Assembly: GCA_023053575.1 (NCBI GenBank)
Contig: JAKZAP010000011.1
Coordinates: 5,270,001-5,334,000 of the forward strand
DNA from: Branchinecta lynchi
Lineage: Eukaryota; Arthropoda; Branchiopoda; Anostraca; Branchinectidae
Direction: 5' to 3'
Length of the DNA stretch: 64,000 nucleotides
In this document: positions 33,967-45,278 of the stretch, piece after piece
Numbering within the stretch: the first letter of the stretch is position 1
How the letters are laid out: the number at the start of each line of letters is the position of its first letter
Position numbers and translations under genes: made by a program
Notes under the pieces: model-generated
Told to the model about the DNA's origin: nothing
Databases searched by the model: none
Seen by the model: only the letters and a program-made list of their open reading frames with translations

Positions 33967-35851
33967 AAACTTTTTCAGTGCATAGGTGCATAATTACAGT
34001 GCATAAGGGGCAAGAGCCTGCCAGCTAGCTTTCGGAACACTAAGGAGGGGGTTCAAGATAACAAAGACGGGGGGGGGGGGGGGGGTTCTGTCGACAATGA
34101 TTCCATGTATCTTTATCTAAACCCCCAGGTAAAAGTTGCGTAATCAAGTTTTCTGTGCCTTAAACTTGATATCTTGCGGGCTGATTCGTTTCAACACAAG
34201 TTAAACCTATGGCGATATGGCGAACAACTTCGTCAGAGTTCACATTTACAACACTGTGTCACCCACTGCAGGATGCCACCCTTTCGACGTCATGCCACTA
34301 TGTTACTAACATCCTACTTCTGGAGCTTACGACAAGCCCAGCAACCCAGTTGATGCGGGTTAACTCAAAATGGCCAGCTGATACTAATTTTGTAATAACT
34401 GTAGCTCCTTAAAATGATATTTGTGTTAAAACCTGACACTAACTCGGACTCGGTCTCAGCTAAAATCGTTAAGAAAGGAACCCAATGCCTTAAACACAAG
34501 ATCAGGGTCGGGTGCTGGAGTCCGGGCTGGAATTCCTGTCTGGATTTTTGGCCCAGTCATCACTTTCATATGGAGAAAGCTGACATTTTTTCAACTTTAT
34601 GATGAAAGTGAAGAAAATCCGTCCGTGGAAACCCTTATCGTGTGTTTGCGGTATGTTCACTTTCGATACTGAAAATCGATCTATCGGTATTTCGGAAAAT
34701 TTCTCACTCTCATTTACGTATCGTTTCACTAAAATTTAAGAAAGAAAATTGAAGCGCAATGGCATTATGCATCATCTCTTGTGAAGAACTACGAATATTA
34801 TAAGAATTCAATCACGAAAAATGTATTGCTCCAACTTCGAATATATAACAATCAGTTATGTTAGATTTTTTAGAACAATTAGAAAATAAATAAAAATTTC
34901 AAAATATCGTTTTCGACATTTTCGGTTTGATATTCTAGCTCGAAATATCGGACCAAAAACCACTACTGGGAACCACTCAGCTTCTGGTTCAGCCAAAAAG
35001 CTAGGCGGATTGACGGAAACAACAAAACAAATTATTCCTTGAGATCTACTACGAGCGTCTTCTGGGAAGTGCTTACACCCTCACCTGATCCCTGGACCGG
35101 GTCAAATTGTTATAGATCAGGATTGTGGCGTCATGTTCTAAATGGAAATGCTATTTGTTGACTGTGATCTCCGCAGTCCAATTCCTTAAGCCGTCTTATT
35201 CAAAGGATATGGAGTAGGCTCTCCATATTGTGTCCGACTTTCTAGTCAAAAATAAAAGCACTACAGGAGGGTTTTCGCGAGATTCCGGAATCACTTTCCA
35301 GCGAGCGAAGCAAATCGCGAAATCTGTTGAAAACCGATTTGCTGTCAATTTTGCCGTTGGATCGATCACGAAAAATCATGGACTTCTACTCTCATATGCT
35401 ACAATGACTCCTCCAGCGAAGTCGTCATTGATGACGCTTGTCGTGTTTTGTTAACAATTTCAAAATTTCTGCCGAAGCATCCAAGTTACCGCGAGCTTTC
35501 CACGAACTTTCTCGAATAACATTCCGCGAAAGCGGCTTCGGTTTCCGACGCGCGAAAGCCGATACGAAAAGCTCCACAACTTTCCGAAGCACCGGGAAAA
35601 CCACTGGAAAATGATGACGGTTGGGAGATTCTAGCAATCTCACGGATTCACTTTCCAAAAAGCAAAGCGAGGATCCGCCGAGCGGCAGAACAAACAGAGA
35701 GTCATTGTGACTTCACAGAAGCTTTCTACGTCACTTACCAAAACTAGGGGAATGCAAAGACCGCACGGAAAGAGAACCGAGTCTTAGCACGAACGCACGG
35801 CGCAGAAACCCGAGGAGCTTTCCAGGTCGCCGGAATCGCCCTATAGAAGAA
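33967..35851. other. Downstream of exon 2: no further gene recognised
   Basis: It contains a G18 run at 34069-34086. A sequence at 35264-35660 has CGCGAGATTCCGGAATCACT near its left end and TCTCACGGATTCACTTTCC near its right end, and may be an old inverted element. An acceptor-like CACTGCAG at 34265-34272 could open a 27-codon phase-2 exon, but it has no cysteine and no supporting evidence. Confidence 0.35.
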
Positions 35852-36066
35852 AGGCGTATTCTCGTCGTTCCCCGAGGACTCGACTTGAGGAGTCCCCGCG
35901 TTTTTGTTTGTTCAGGGGACTCACTCCCCGTATTCGCGAGTCCCCATGGACGGCAAATGCTCCGATTATCATCACCATCATCAAAAAGGACTCCTTTCAG
36001 ATTCGGAGGGGAATCGATTTTTGCTGGTGTTGTGTGCAATGTAAGATTAATTAAAAAGAATCCGAA
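35852..36066. mobile_element. AGGCGTATTCTCG-type TIR element, truncated (copy 2)
   Basis: It starts AGGCGTATTCTCGTCGTTCC and continues with GGAGTCCCCGCGTTTTTG, TCCGATTATCATCACC and AAGATTAATTAAAAAGAATC. It stops at 36066, where family A begins (AACAAGACCAAAG). It is in the opposite orientation to the copies at 10.6 and 47.0 kb and lacks its right end. Confidence 0.8.
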
Positions 36067-37830
36067 TAAGAACAAGACCAAAGTTGTTGATGGGTTCCCA
36101 AAAATCTAATATTTGATTCAGACAATTGGGTCTCGTTTTCGCCAGATCCAGTCTTCGCCAGGCTAATCATCAGAGAAAACCAAGTTCAGATATACCTCTA
36201 TAAGCCATATCTATTTTGGCGATACTGACCAAGACTTCCTGCTTTACTTCTGCCAAGTTTCCGGTTTTGCCCGAACTCCGAGCGAACTACTAGTCCAGCA
36301 AAGAAGAAAATTCAGAAACGAATCCAGCGTATATCCTTATCCTTGTAAAGAACATCTAATCATCTTTTGACTTAAAAATAAATCCGGTTCCAACTGGATT
36401 CCGGACTAATTATATGTCCGGGTAAAAAACGATTGTAATATACAGGCTCAGCCTCTCTTCTTACCCCTTAATCTGTCATTTAATCAAACTTTCGCTTTTA
36501 ACAAATTTCCCGGTTTTGGCCGGATTCCGGGCGAACTAGTTGTTCGGCGAGAAAATGGTTTTCACCACCATGTTAAGCATGTCCTTTTACCCTATATCGA
36601 ACTTTCGATCAACGTCAAATTAAACTTTTACTTTTAACCAACTTTCCGGTTTTCGCCGGATTCCGGACGAACTACTTGTTCGGCAAGAAAATGGTTTTCA
36701 CCGTGGTGTTCAACATGTTTTCTTACCCCTAAACCGAACATTTAATCAACTCTCGAAGGGAATGAGATATTTTGATGAAACTTGGTGGGAGGATCCTTTT
36801 GGGAAAGGGAAAGGTCGAGTTCGTAGATGGGCTCTGTAGCCCTACATTTAGGGGTGGGGCAGGGGGTTCAGATTAAGGGACAAAGAAAATATTTTTAAAC
36901 AGCTAATGAGATAGTCAATTAAGGGGTAAGAAGACATTCTGAACACGAATACGAAAACCATTTTCTCGCCGGACAAGTCCGTCCTAAACCGTAAAGTTTG
37001 TTAAAAGAAAAAGTTTTATTTGAAGTTGATTAGATGTTCGATTTAGGGGTAAGAAGGCATGCTGAACGCTTATGTGAAAATCATTTCTACACGAACAAGT
37101 AGTTTTCCCGGAATCCGGCCAAAACCGGAAAATTTGTTAAAAGAAAAAGTTGTATTTGTAGTTCATTAGATATCCGATTTAGGTGTAAGAGGGGATGCTG
37201 AGTCCATATATCTCAATAATTTTTTAGCCGGTGTACTTCGACCGAAATCCGGCTGAAGCCGGAAACTTTGTGATAAATTAAATCTTCTTTTGAAGTGAAT
37301 TAGATGTTGGATGTAGGGGTAAGGAGATATGCTGAATTCGCTTTTTAGCTTTATTTTTCGCCAGACAAGTGTCCGTTCGTCTGTCTCTCGAAGGAAACTA
37401 GATATATGTATGAAACTTGGTATGAAGATTCTTTGGGTCAAGGGACAGATCCGAGTTCGTAGATGGGTTCTGTAGCTCCCGATCGGCCGATATCCAAGCT
37501 GGATGTCAACTCAGTTTGTTGGTGCCCTAAGCTGAACTTACTGATTTTATCGGACGCACTGCCAGACCCCCATTTGGTTTCCTGGTTAGCCCCCCCCCCT
37601 CTCCTCAAGATAGATATGTCTTATAGAGGTAAACATACATGCTGAATCCATATCCGAACTTGTTTTTCTCAGATGATTAGCTATTTGGCCTGAATCTGTT
37701 TCTAAATTTGAATAGTAAAAATATTCAAGGAGTCTGGCCAAGACTGGATCTGGCAAAGACAAAACCCAATTGTCTGTATCGAAAATTAAATTTTTGACAT
37801 CCCATCGAAACCTTTGGTCTTGTTTAAGTT
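36063..37830. repeat. Inverted pair of family A repeats (palindrome about 1.76 kb)
   Basis: The left half (36063-36750) is minus-oriented, from AACAAGACCAAAGTTG to units ending TTACCCCTAAACCGAACATT. The right half (36751-37830) is plus-oriented. It begins in the TCTCGAAGGGAATGAGATAT block, runs through several GACATGCTGAA-type units and ends CATCCCATCGAAACCTTTGGTCTTGTT. Both outer ends are therefore the same family A terminus pointing outward, and the GGGATCCCAAAACG ends are missing at the junction near 36750. Confidence 0.75.
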
Positions 37831-38155
37831 GCAGAGTGTAAAGGGGTCTGGTATCTCATAATTTGCGTAAAAAAAACAATTTGTACTGACGTATGTCCTT
37901 CTGTCCTTCCGTATGAAAAGACATGAAACCGACAGGAGAGGGTCTCAAGTTCGAAGGTTTCAAAGTTGTCCCCCGGACCTGCAACACATACGCGGTACCA
38001 GAAAAGCTTCGTTCCGAGTTTCACAAAAATTATAATGACGGCGGTAGCTGTCTCTGATATTATTCCAACGTCCGTGTTTTATTTTTTGTTCTTATTTGTA
38101 TACTTTAGTAGGCCTGTGATCACGAATTGATGATTAATTGTATATATTATATACG
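37831..38155. other. No gene recognised
   Basis: The minus-strand ORF at 37824-38024 has no domain. The sequence includes CCTTCTGTCCTTCCGTATG, which may be another primer-like repeat fragment. Confidence 0.35.
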
Positions 38156-38157
38156 GA

Positions 38158-38310
38158 AAAGTAGCATTGCAGTACGAACTGATGCTACTACATGCTTCTA
38201 TGTCAAGGCTACCGTGTTACTGCATTCTTCTGCTTGCTACTATTAGCAAGACTGGATGCTACTGTAGCAAGACGGGATGCTACTAGATTTTACTACTTAA
38301 GATTGGCCGA
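38158..38310. repeat. Degenerate GATGCTACT minisatellite
   Basis: Units with TGATGCTACTACATG, TTGCTACTATTAGC, AAGACTGGATGCTACTGT and AGCAAGACGGGATGCTACTA follow each other at roughly 20-25 bp. The array is short and diverged. Confidence 0.6.
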
Positions 38311-38439
38311 GTCTGAGGCACATTAAATAATAGTATTCTTTACAATTACGTATCAATACATAACTTTTTCGCACAACTATCATACGACTACGCAGGCGAC
38401 ACATTTTTCACCGGGGGTTATTAAGTAGTATTCCGTGGC

Positions 38440-38618
38440 TCCGTACTGATAATCCGGTCATAACCTAGGCTAGACCTGGAATTGAACTCGGGAAAGATGT
38501 ACATTATACTTGACATAATACCCAAATTCGGCATTGCCATGATAGTTGGTTTTTTGAAAAAAAAATCGTTACTTACTTACTTACTTAAACGACGCATAAC
38601 GCAACCTTTTATTTCTAG
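38440..38618. repeat. SINE-like fragment and (ACTT)n tail
   Basis: The minus strand reads CCCGAGTTCAATTCCAGG (38478-38495), like a tRNA B box. Further right, ACTTACTTACTTACTTAAACG (38570-38590) resembles a LINE/SINE tail. The remainder is unassigned. Confidence 0.4.
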
Positions 38619-39014
38619 TCGTGGTCTACCCGAAGGAAGCGCTCGAACTCAGATCAAAAGTATACCCGTAAAAAGGGCTTTCACCAAGCATCGACCAGCA
38701 AGGAAGGTTCGAGACAAAACGCTAACCCTATACCCATGGGGGGACAGATTAGAGGGCTGAGCATTAGACGTTCTGTGATAAATTAAGAAAAATATATTCG
38801 TTTATTTCTGCAAACGAACCATACATGTTTACATGTGTAAATATATCGATTAACAACTTGATTGTCTTCCATGCAACTGTAATGTCCGTAGAGATACTAT
38901 TTCCGCTCTACAAAGGGAACAACATCGCGAAAATGACACGTGGTATACATCCTGTTGGAACAGCCAAGCTTTAACGGGGATTATTGTTATACAGTATCTC
39001 TAGGGACATAACGG

Positions 39015-39253
39015 GGGGATCGGTTTAAAAGAGGCCCGGCGTGGCACAGGAGGCACGAGTAATAAAAGGGATTAGCAAGTAGTGCAAGCAGACAAGTAAG
39101 TGTGAGTTCGTAACTCCAAAGCCTAAAAGAAGGCGTGTCAGAACATAGTTCCTGCCCTCACTCTGAAGCCTTATAAGAGCCCTTTTGGTTTTTGTGCCAC
39201 TTTCTAGTACTCATGCCTCCTACACTACGTCGTGCCTCTTTTCAGTTGATCCG
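39015..39253. mobile_element. GGATCGACTAAAA-type MITE, hAT-like (copy 2)
   Basis: A 239-bp element is flanked by an exact 8-bp duplication, CATAACGG (39007-39014 and 39254-39261). The ends are GGGGATCGGTTTAAAAGAGG and CCTCTTTTCAGTTGATCCG. The inside (ACAGGAGGCACGAGTAAT, AGTTCGTAACTCC, CTCTGAAGCC) matches the copies at 3782 and 43388. No ORF. Confidence 0.9.
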
Positions 39254-39538
39254 CATAACGGTTCGATGTGTGTACGATCTGTCCTCTACACTGGTGTAGC
39301 CTACACCAAAAAAATAGGGAGGAGGTACGATTACACCAGCAATGTCCTTTTCCACCGAAGCACTCACTGGTGGTCTCTGGTTTTGCGTATAAAGCCATCT
39401 GCGATTTACCATCCTGCCACGAGTTTCATAATAGATAACACATGGATGCGCGGTTTCAACAGAAAACACTTACGGTGGTGTCTGTTATGATTTCCAAATG
39501 TTATGCATAGAATGTAATGCACAACAAGCATTGCCAAG

Positions 39539-39704
39539 AAGGGTAGAAAAAGCATCTGCTGACTTTTTCGATAGTGATGATAAACTGGAAAGGCAGCAAA
39601 TGTTTTTTCCGGCGGAAAATCAAACACCTGACGTGTATAGTGACTGCTTCCAGGTGCTGTGGAGTTTCTGGCAGGCTCATCTGTGTCTGTTTGATCCTCA
39701 CTAA
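39539..39704 (+). CDS. Possible 3' coding exon of the elevenin-type gene (weak)
   Basis: Entered in phase 2 (AG from exon 2 plus A), this segment reads RRVEKASADFFDSDDKLERQ and continues to a stop at 39702. It contains PDVYSDCFQVLWSFWQ and one more cysteine near the end. With exons 1 and 2 it would make a precursor of about 123 residues, a normal length for a small neuropeptide precursor. Weak points: the acceptor (TTGCCAAG) has a poor pyrimidine tract, the minus strand is also open over the same stretch, and I cannot recall a conserved C-terminal motif to match. An alternative with a better acceptor is at 38619-38760. Confidence 0.2.
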
Positions 39705-40407
39705 AACTGCCTTACCGGAATCCGGCCGGGAAGGTTCTGATGTGGAGGTCACCGTAGAGACAAAATCTCCTCACAGGGGAAATGTCAAACACTTTAAAGT
39801 AAAAAACAGAAACTTCTAGGAGTGCGACGATCGTGCCTAACATACTTGATCAACATTTGGGTTAGATAGTTAATTTTGTTCATGATTCAGGGCAACCGAC
39901 AAACCGCACACGATAATTAGCACTTTTAAATAGTAAAGGTTTACTAGTCTGGTCCGATACTTTTTTCGCACAACGACTTTAGCACTGGTTTCTAAAGTGA
40001 ACAGGGCATTTTCTGGGCCAAGTTGCTATTTCTTATTTTATTTACCACTTGGCAAAAAGCAGCCACCTCCAAAAGTTCAATAACCGTCCGTAAACTCCAG
40101 TAAACCTTTGCCCTTCAAATACTAATTAAGAGCGGTTGCAGGGCCCATCCAAGTTGGCCACTGTGTGTTAGAGATCACCAAATACCAAAACTTGTACTAA
40201 ATTAACCTTAAAGAACAAGGGATAATTAACACTTATGAAACAGCAACAGGAATGTATACGAATAATAAGGACGGAGCGAACTGAAAATATGAGCAACTGT
40301 TCTAGCTGCTTTTCAAATCCAACAAGATTAACATCGTACCATTAATATGGACAAGTGCACAATTTTAAGATACAGTAGAGCTTCATTGAACGTTAGTTAA
40401 CCTTGAA
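39705..40407. other. No gene recognised
   Basis: Overlapping ORFs on both strands near 39.5-39.8 kb have no domain. The rest is AT-rich spacer. Confidence 0.35.
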
Positions 40408-40749
40408 CAGTGCAAAATAACACTAGGGGGTAGCGCCAAGACTTGAAAAAAGTGACACACTTGAATAGTAGCGACACTAGCTCCACTAGTGATACACAAC
40501 GTCCTTATTGTAACTCAATCCGTCGTGCACCAGCGCTGGCTCGAATGCAACTGCAAAAAAAAGATACAAGCACGCCTGTTTCTGCGATGTGCACAGACCG
40601 CATCTTAGCTTTACTAGAACTTTCTAAACCCGCAAGTTTGTCTCGCTTCAAACTCCACAAGGGTACTGGGCGGCGCTACAAGTATGGCCCAATGGTGAAG
40701 CATGGAAAGCATACGTCTTGACGCTACTCCCTAGCGTTATTTTGCTCTG
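40408..40749. mobile_element. hAT-like MITE with CAGNGCAAAATAAC ends (copy 1)
   Basis: The left end is CAGTGCAAAATAACACTAGG and the right end CCTAGCGTTATTTTGCTCTG. The flanks ACCTTGAA (40400-40407) and AGCTTGAA (40750-40757) are an 8-bp duplication with one change. A 92-codon ORF inside (40443-40721) is similar to a minus-strand ORF at 51.2-51.4 kb, because both belong to copies of this element. CAG-start ends and an 8-bp duplication suggest hAT. There is no transposase. Confidence 0.85.
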
Positions 40750-43387
40750 AGCTTGAATAACTTTTCTCGAACAGGTACAGAATCAGGGTTGCCACATCAA
40801 CAAATTTTAGAGAGTAACTTTGGTCGAAAACAGAGTTTGAAATTTTATTTTCATGGAAAAAGTGAAACGGTAACTTTTGGTCAGAATCAGTGCTGCAAAA
40901 ATGTCAGATCTTAATTTTGTTTTCACGAAAAAACCGTGAAATAGTCACTTCTGGTCGGAATCACTGCTGGAAAATGATACATCTGGACGTTTTCTGAAAT
41001 AGAGTGAATATTATGTCCTATGTAGGACAACCGTAACAAAAACAAAACAGAGTGACAACCCACACTAAGGAATCACAAAATTTGATAAGGAGTCACAAGG
41101 TCGACGGCCATTTAGAAGTATGAACCTCGCAGCGCTCGCTAGATATTTGTCATAATTTCCGTCGCCTTCAGGTCGGATAGATTATTTTTTAATGGACAAC
41201 TCGATGTTATTTTCCAATCGATGTCGGAAGTTAACCTTTAATAGTGACATTTTCACCCACTCGCCGTCCAGTTAAAGAAGCTAGTCAATGGCTCCTGAGA
41301 GCATCTGCATTGGTGTTTTAGGTCTTCATTTTACCATTCACCCCAACACTGCACTGTTTAAGGTAAAAAAAATAAAAAAAAATCGTATTATAGCTGAAGT
41401 ATCCGTTTATGTGTAGTTTGAATATCTGTTCACGGTTAACTTGCATCCCAAGAAGCATATATAACTATACTGTACCGCAGATAAAGCGCGAACTCCAAGT
41501 TCGCACAGACTGCGTATATCGGTTATAGCACTGCATTTGTGCATTTTACTCGAAAAGGTGCGTATTTGCATGTGTTTGCATTGCGAAGCAACAGCTTTCC
41601 ATCGCATTTCGATAATACTATTGATGACTAACTCTTCGTGCCAAGAAGAATCGCCCGGTGCCCAGCGAAGTGGCAGAAACGTCATCACAACAAAGTTTGT
41701 TTAACATTGTTTATTGGTTTACATAAGATTTGAGTCAGTTTTGAGGGTACGTTTCTCGTTCTTCGGTAGGAGTACTGGCGAGTTTCGGACTTAGCCACAT
41801 AGAGTATTCTCCGACTGCGACTTATAGAGTATTCTTGCAGTCTGTGTTGACCTGGGTACAAAAATGCAACTAAGTCCATACTAACATGTAGTGGCGCAGG
41901 CAGACTTTTTTTTGGCAGCTAATGACTGTTGAGTGCTGAAAGGCTGCTCAACCAGTACAGTCTTTATTAGCCTGACCCCAACTATCATACTCGACATAGC
42001 GTGAATTTTACCCACTCACCACCTTGTTCGGATTCCGACACTCGAAACTTTGAAGGCCGCCCCTTCTTAACCCTGGGAAACGGTATTTTACGTCGGATTC
42101 ACTAGGGATTCTTTGGTTTAAAGACTGTACCTGTGAAACAACCCAACTACTTTTCCATTGCTTTCGAACGGTTGGTACCCTTGAACGATATTCGAACAGG
42201 AAAGGTAGTCTCATTTGGACGTTATTTATCTCATACAAGTGCCATTTTGATTCAGTTTCTGCGGCAAAGGTAAACTGCTGCACTGTCAGAATTTAATACT
42301 GTTTAACTATAGATGCACATTTTCAACAGACAACAATTTGGATGTTAGCTGCAAGTATTACAGAATGTTTTATTATTAACTTTTAGAGTGTTAACGTTAC
42401 AATCATTTTTTACGGAAACATAGTACTTATACACACCTAACAAAGGCTTATGAAATGAACTTTCGTTAAGACTATCAGGTAACATCCGTAGGTGTAGTCT
42501 GTTCCAATTACGCATCTTTATGTTAAATGATATCAAACTTCTTAGATAGTAGCGAGCCCCAGTAGTTTCCTAGGGTCTCACAGTGTTTTCCAGTCCAAAA
42601 TAGCATGCCTCTTCTCTATACATATCTACTCAACTCTAAAAATAAAAAAACTCTTGGCTGTTAGGTAACTATATAGACTAAGGGGGGACGCCCACTTGCT
42701 GGAAGATTAACATTAAACAACTTACTAGTTAATCACACATATAGAACACGACAAACAAGAAAGGACTCCCGACACCCCACTTGGGTGGTGGCTTAAAAGT
42801 GCGGGAGGGGTTTAGGTAGCATTCACAATTGCAATGTTCCAACAGACAATACTTGTTCATATTTCAACTCGTGTAAAAAAAAAAAAAAAAAAGCTGCAAA
42901 GGAAGCACCCAACAAATTTCACAACCTAACACATCCGAAAATGTTCACGACACATATTACTTCGTCAAACCCCGATTCCCACTAGGATTTTCGGTTCAAT
43001 CTGCAAATTTCGCTTCGACCTTTTCACGCATTTCTGCCAATCTCGAAGCCTTTTTTCTGTTCAAGTGTACCACTGAAAATGATTTTTAGTCTTAGTGATT
43101 CTGAATCTGAGCTTCAGAAGTTTCTCACAGCTACTGAGATTCCTAAAAGAAACATTTTCAAAGTTTCATATATTCTTTCACTCGCACCTATTCTTCGTCA
43201 ACTTCAGACTAAAATCGGTTCGGAAGTTGGATTTTTTTTTTTTTTTTCTATAACGCAGGATTTGTCGACTTTGTCGACGCACCGGCTGATTTTTTGAACT
43301 TTGAAGTTTCCAAAAGATAGGTGTCAAGATTGGCGAATACGTGTGACCATGTCTTGCTGATTTCAGCGAACTGAAGGGCGAAGCGAG
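40750..43387. other. Mostly unassigned spacer
   Basis: A tandem pair of about 110 bp (CAGTGCTGCAAAAATG / CACTGCTGGAAAATG, with GTAACTTTTGGTCAGAATCA and GTCACTTCTGGTCGGAATCA) lies at 40.80-40.99 kb. A minus-strand segment at 42011-42270 is open (91 codons), with a possible acceptor CTGACAGTGCAG upstream and a possible donor GGTGAGTGG at its end. I do not recognise the peptide and give it low weight. An A18 run lies at 42877-42893 and a T run at 43230-43246. Confidence 0.35.
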
Positions 43388-43645
43388 CGGGATCGACTAA
43401 AAAGAAGCACGGCACGGGACAGCATGTTGCAGGAGTCACGAGTAATAAAAACAGATTTGCAAGTAGTAGAAGTAGACAAGGAAGTGAGAGTTCGTAACTT
43501 TAAAGCCTAAATGAGGGCACGTTGAACATTGTTCCTGCCCCTCGCTTTGAAGCCTGAAAGGGCCCTTTTAGTTTTCCTGCCTCTTTTAGTGATCGTGCCT
43601 CCTACCCTATATCGTACAGTGCCGTGCCTCTTTTTAGTGGATCCC
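43388..43645. mobile_element. GGATCGACTAAAA-type MITE, hAT-like (copy 3)
   Basis: A 258-bp element is flanked by GAAGCGAG (43380-43387) and GAACCGAG (43646-43653), an 8-bp duplication with one change. The ends are GGGATCGACTAAAAAGAAGC and GCCTCTTTTTAGTGGATCCC. The inside matches the copies at 3782 and 39015. Confidence 0.9.
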
Positions 43646-43662
43646 GAACCGAGCTTTTTCAG

Positions 43663-43965
43663 AGGGAAACAGGGCAATTGCCACAGCAGACGAAGTTCGG
43701 CGACGTTAACAAAATATTTCCATATTTCACGATCCAGCGTTGGAGGACTGATATGAATCTTGCACGTCGCACCGGCTCTGTTTCTAAAACGTATATAGCG
43801 AAAATCCGTAGAAGTCGATCTTCGCTCAGCATTATGATCTCAACGGATGTTAGCTACGCAACTTACTTCAGCCAGGGCAAGCTAATACAATCAGACACTA
43901 AATATGTGGGATGGGGTCACTTTAACGTTAAAGGAAATGAAGTACTCTGTGTCAAGGAATCGTAA
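43663..43965 (+). CDS. Unassigned open segment, possible exon
   Basis: Immediately right of the MITE, an open stretch of about 100 codons starts after an acceptor-like AGCTTTTTCAG (43652-43662). It contains FPYFTIQRWRTDMNLARR, then KTYIAKIRRSRSSLSIMI, and ends ...VLCVKES with a stop, or alternatively with a donor (GAATC/GTAAGT) at 43963. Codon use is not obviously repeat-like and the stretch has no copy elsewhere in the window. I do not recognise a family. It could be an exon, a transposon remnant or chance. Confidence 0.2.
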   Translation, partial: RETGQLPQQTKFGDVNKIFPYFTIQRWRTDMNLARRTGSVSKTYIAKIRRSRSSLSIMISTDVSYATYFSQGKLIQSDTKYVGWGHFNVKGNEVLCVKES

Positions 43966-44084
43966 GTGCTCTCTCTTAGCTAGACTTCGTGACTCGAGTT
44001 ACACGGTTTCTGAAATATGTGGGTTCCTCCTACCTTGACAAGCGATTCCAAAGGCTAGCAAGAATCTAAATATCCTTTTTATTG

Positions 44085-44255
44085 ATTGTTTTATTGTTTT
44101 ATTGATTTTCTTTTATGGAAGGGTCTGAACCATTCGATGTTTTTCTTCTCTCCGGTTCAAACCCTGAAATAATTGTAAGTGCAGAGTATAGTATTGTTAA
44201 TGTTTATGTATTATATAAAGTAAGAATAAAAAAAACCTTGAACCTTGAACCACGT
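44085..44255 (+). mobile_element. LINE 3' tail with (CCTTGAA)n
   Basis: A pyrimidine-rich stretch with GGGTCTGAACCATTCGATG is followed by TGTTAATGTTTATGTATTA, an A-rich run and CCTTGAACCTTGAACC. A related tail (AAAACTTTAACTTGAACTTG) lies near 50505. No coding part is seen. Confidence 0.5.
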
Positions 44256-44976
44256 TGTCACTGACGGAGTTGAGAACGGTCGACTTATTTTGTAAATACA
44301 GACACATGCGCTGTTCACAATTTAAGTTTGCCTATTCGTCTTTAATTTGCCCCTCCTTTATCTATTCTATCAGGGGTGCGGACAGAGAGTCAGGTTTTCC
44401 TGCCGGATTTTCTCTACTTTCCCCATTAAGCTGACTAATAAAAAAATATGACGATGCCTGAAATCCTAACAAGAATTCCAGTCACGATCGCTCAACCCTG
44501 ACCGTCTTTACGATCTATATCTCATTCAGAGAGGAACTAAAGGTCTTGAAAAGTAGAAACTGCTAAACCCGTAGCTATTTTTCGGTTCGTTTTGTGCACA
44601 TCTCTGGTACTTCATTTCCTTTAGGGTAGCAGGAAACAGGGTACAACTAAAAAGGCCTTTCTCACAGCACACGTTATTACACACATTCAAATAACACCCG
44701 GGACGTATTTCTCTCTAAGGCACAGTGGGAGGGACTAAGTGAGTGCTACCACTAAATTTCTCACTAGTTTGTACTAAGGTGGGGGCGCTAGAAGACGTAC
44801 ATGGGTCTGTTGTGTTTATACTTTTACCATAGAGAAGAAGTTCGGGAACGGCAGCGTAGCGACGGGCTTTGCGCTCGGTCGCAGGCGACGCTGGGATAAT
44901 TTGTGATCTAAACAAATAAACAAAACTCAGCTTAAAAGTATAAAACGATTATGCGTTCTCCTTGGACAGCGACATG
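44256..44976. other. No gene recognised
   Basis: A minus-strand ORF at 44715-44915 has no domain. I see no internal repeat. Confidence 0.35.
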
Positions 44977-45278
44977 GAGCGTGTTCCACCCTTCTAACAA
45001 TAGTAACTATTAGTTACTATTTTCGTACCAACCACGTAAAAAGTTACTACGCTGACCGTTCCAACCTTCTCGAAATAGTAACTAACAGTAACTATTTGCT
45101 TACAACGCTCGGGAGCGTAGTTAGCGTGGTAACTACGAATCTCTGTGATGTGATTGGCCTGATTAGCCCGTGGCACGATATTTTGGTGCAAATAGCAAAA
45201 TGCGTTCCAATCTTGACTAAAAGGCAGAATTCGCGACGTCATGCGTAGTAACTACGGTAAGTAGGGTGGAACACGCTC
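44977..45278. mobile_element. GAGCGTGTTCCACC-type TIR element (copy 1)
   Basis: A 302-bp element has ends GAGCGTGTTCCACCCTTCTA and TAGGGTGGAACACGCTC and is flanked by ATG on both sides (44974-44976 and 45279-45281). Inside, AGTAACTAT/ATAGTTACT motifs form sub-hairpins. A second copy is at 53962-54256. The 3-bp duplication suggests PIF/Harbinger-like mobilisation, by inference. Confidence 0.85.

Noticed and set aside
34273..34352. Third elevenin exon after the CACTGCAG acceptor
   Set aside because: It gives only about 27 codons in phase 2, no cysteine and no recognisable feature; too weak to annotate.
39406..39752. Membrane-protein exon on the minus strand (hydrophobic FLPFLAMLVVHYILC stretch)
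   Set aside because: Two minus-strand frames and one plus-strand frame are open over the same bases; the plus-strand reading fits the elevenin phase at least as well, and no minus-strand partner exon was found.
40443..40721. Conserved 92-codon protein with a relative at 51.2-51.4 kb
   Set aside because: Both ORFs lie inside copies of the same hAT-like MITE with shared terminal inverted repeats, so similarity reflects the element and not a gene.
42011..42270. A minus-strand exon of about 87 codons
   Set aside because: Possible acceptor and donor exist, but an internal GT donor also fits, no partner exon is found nearby and the peptide is unrecognised.
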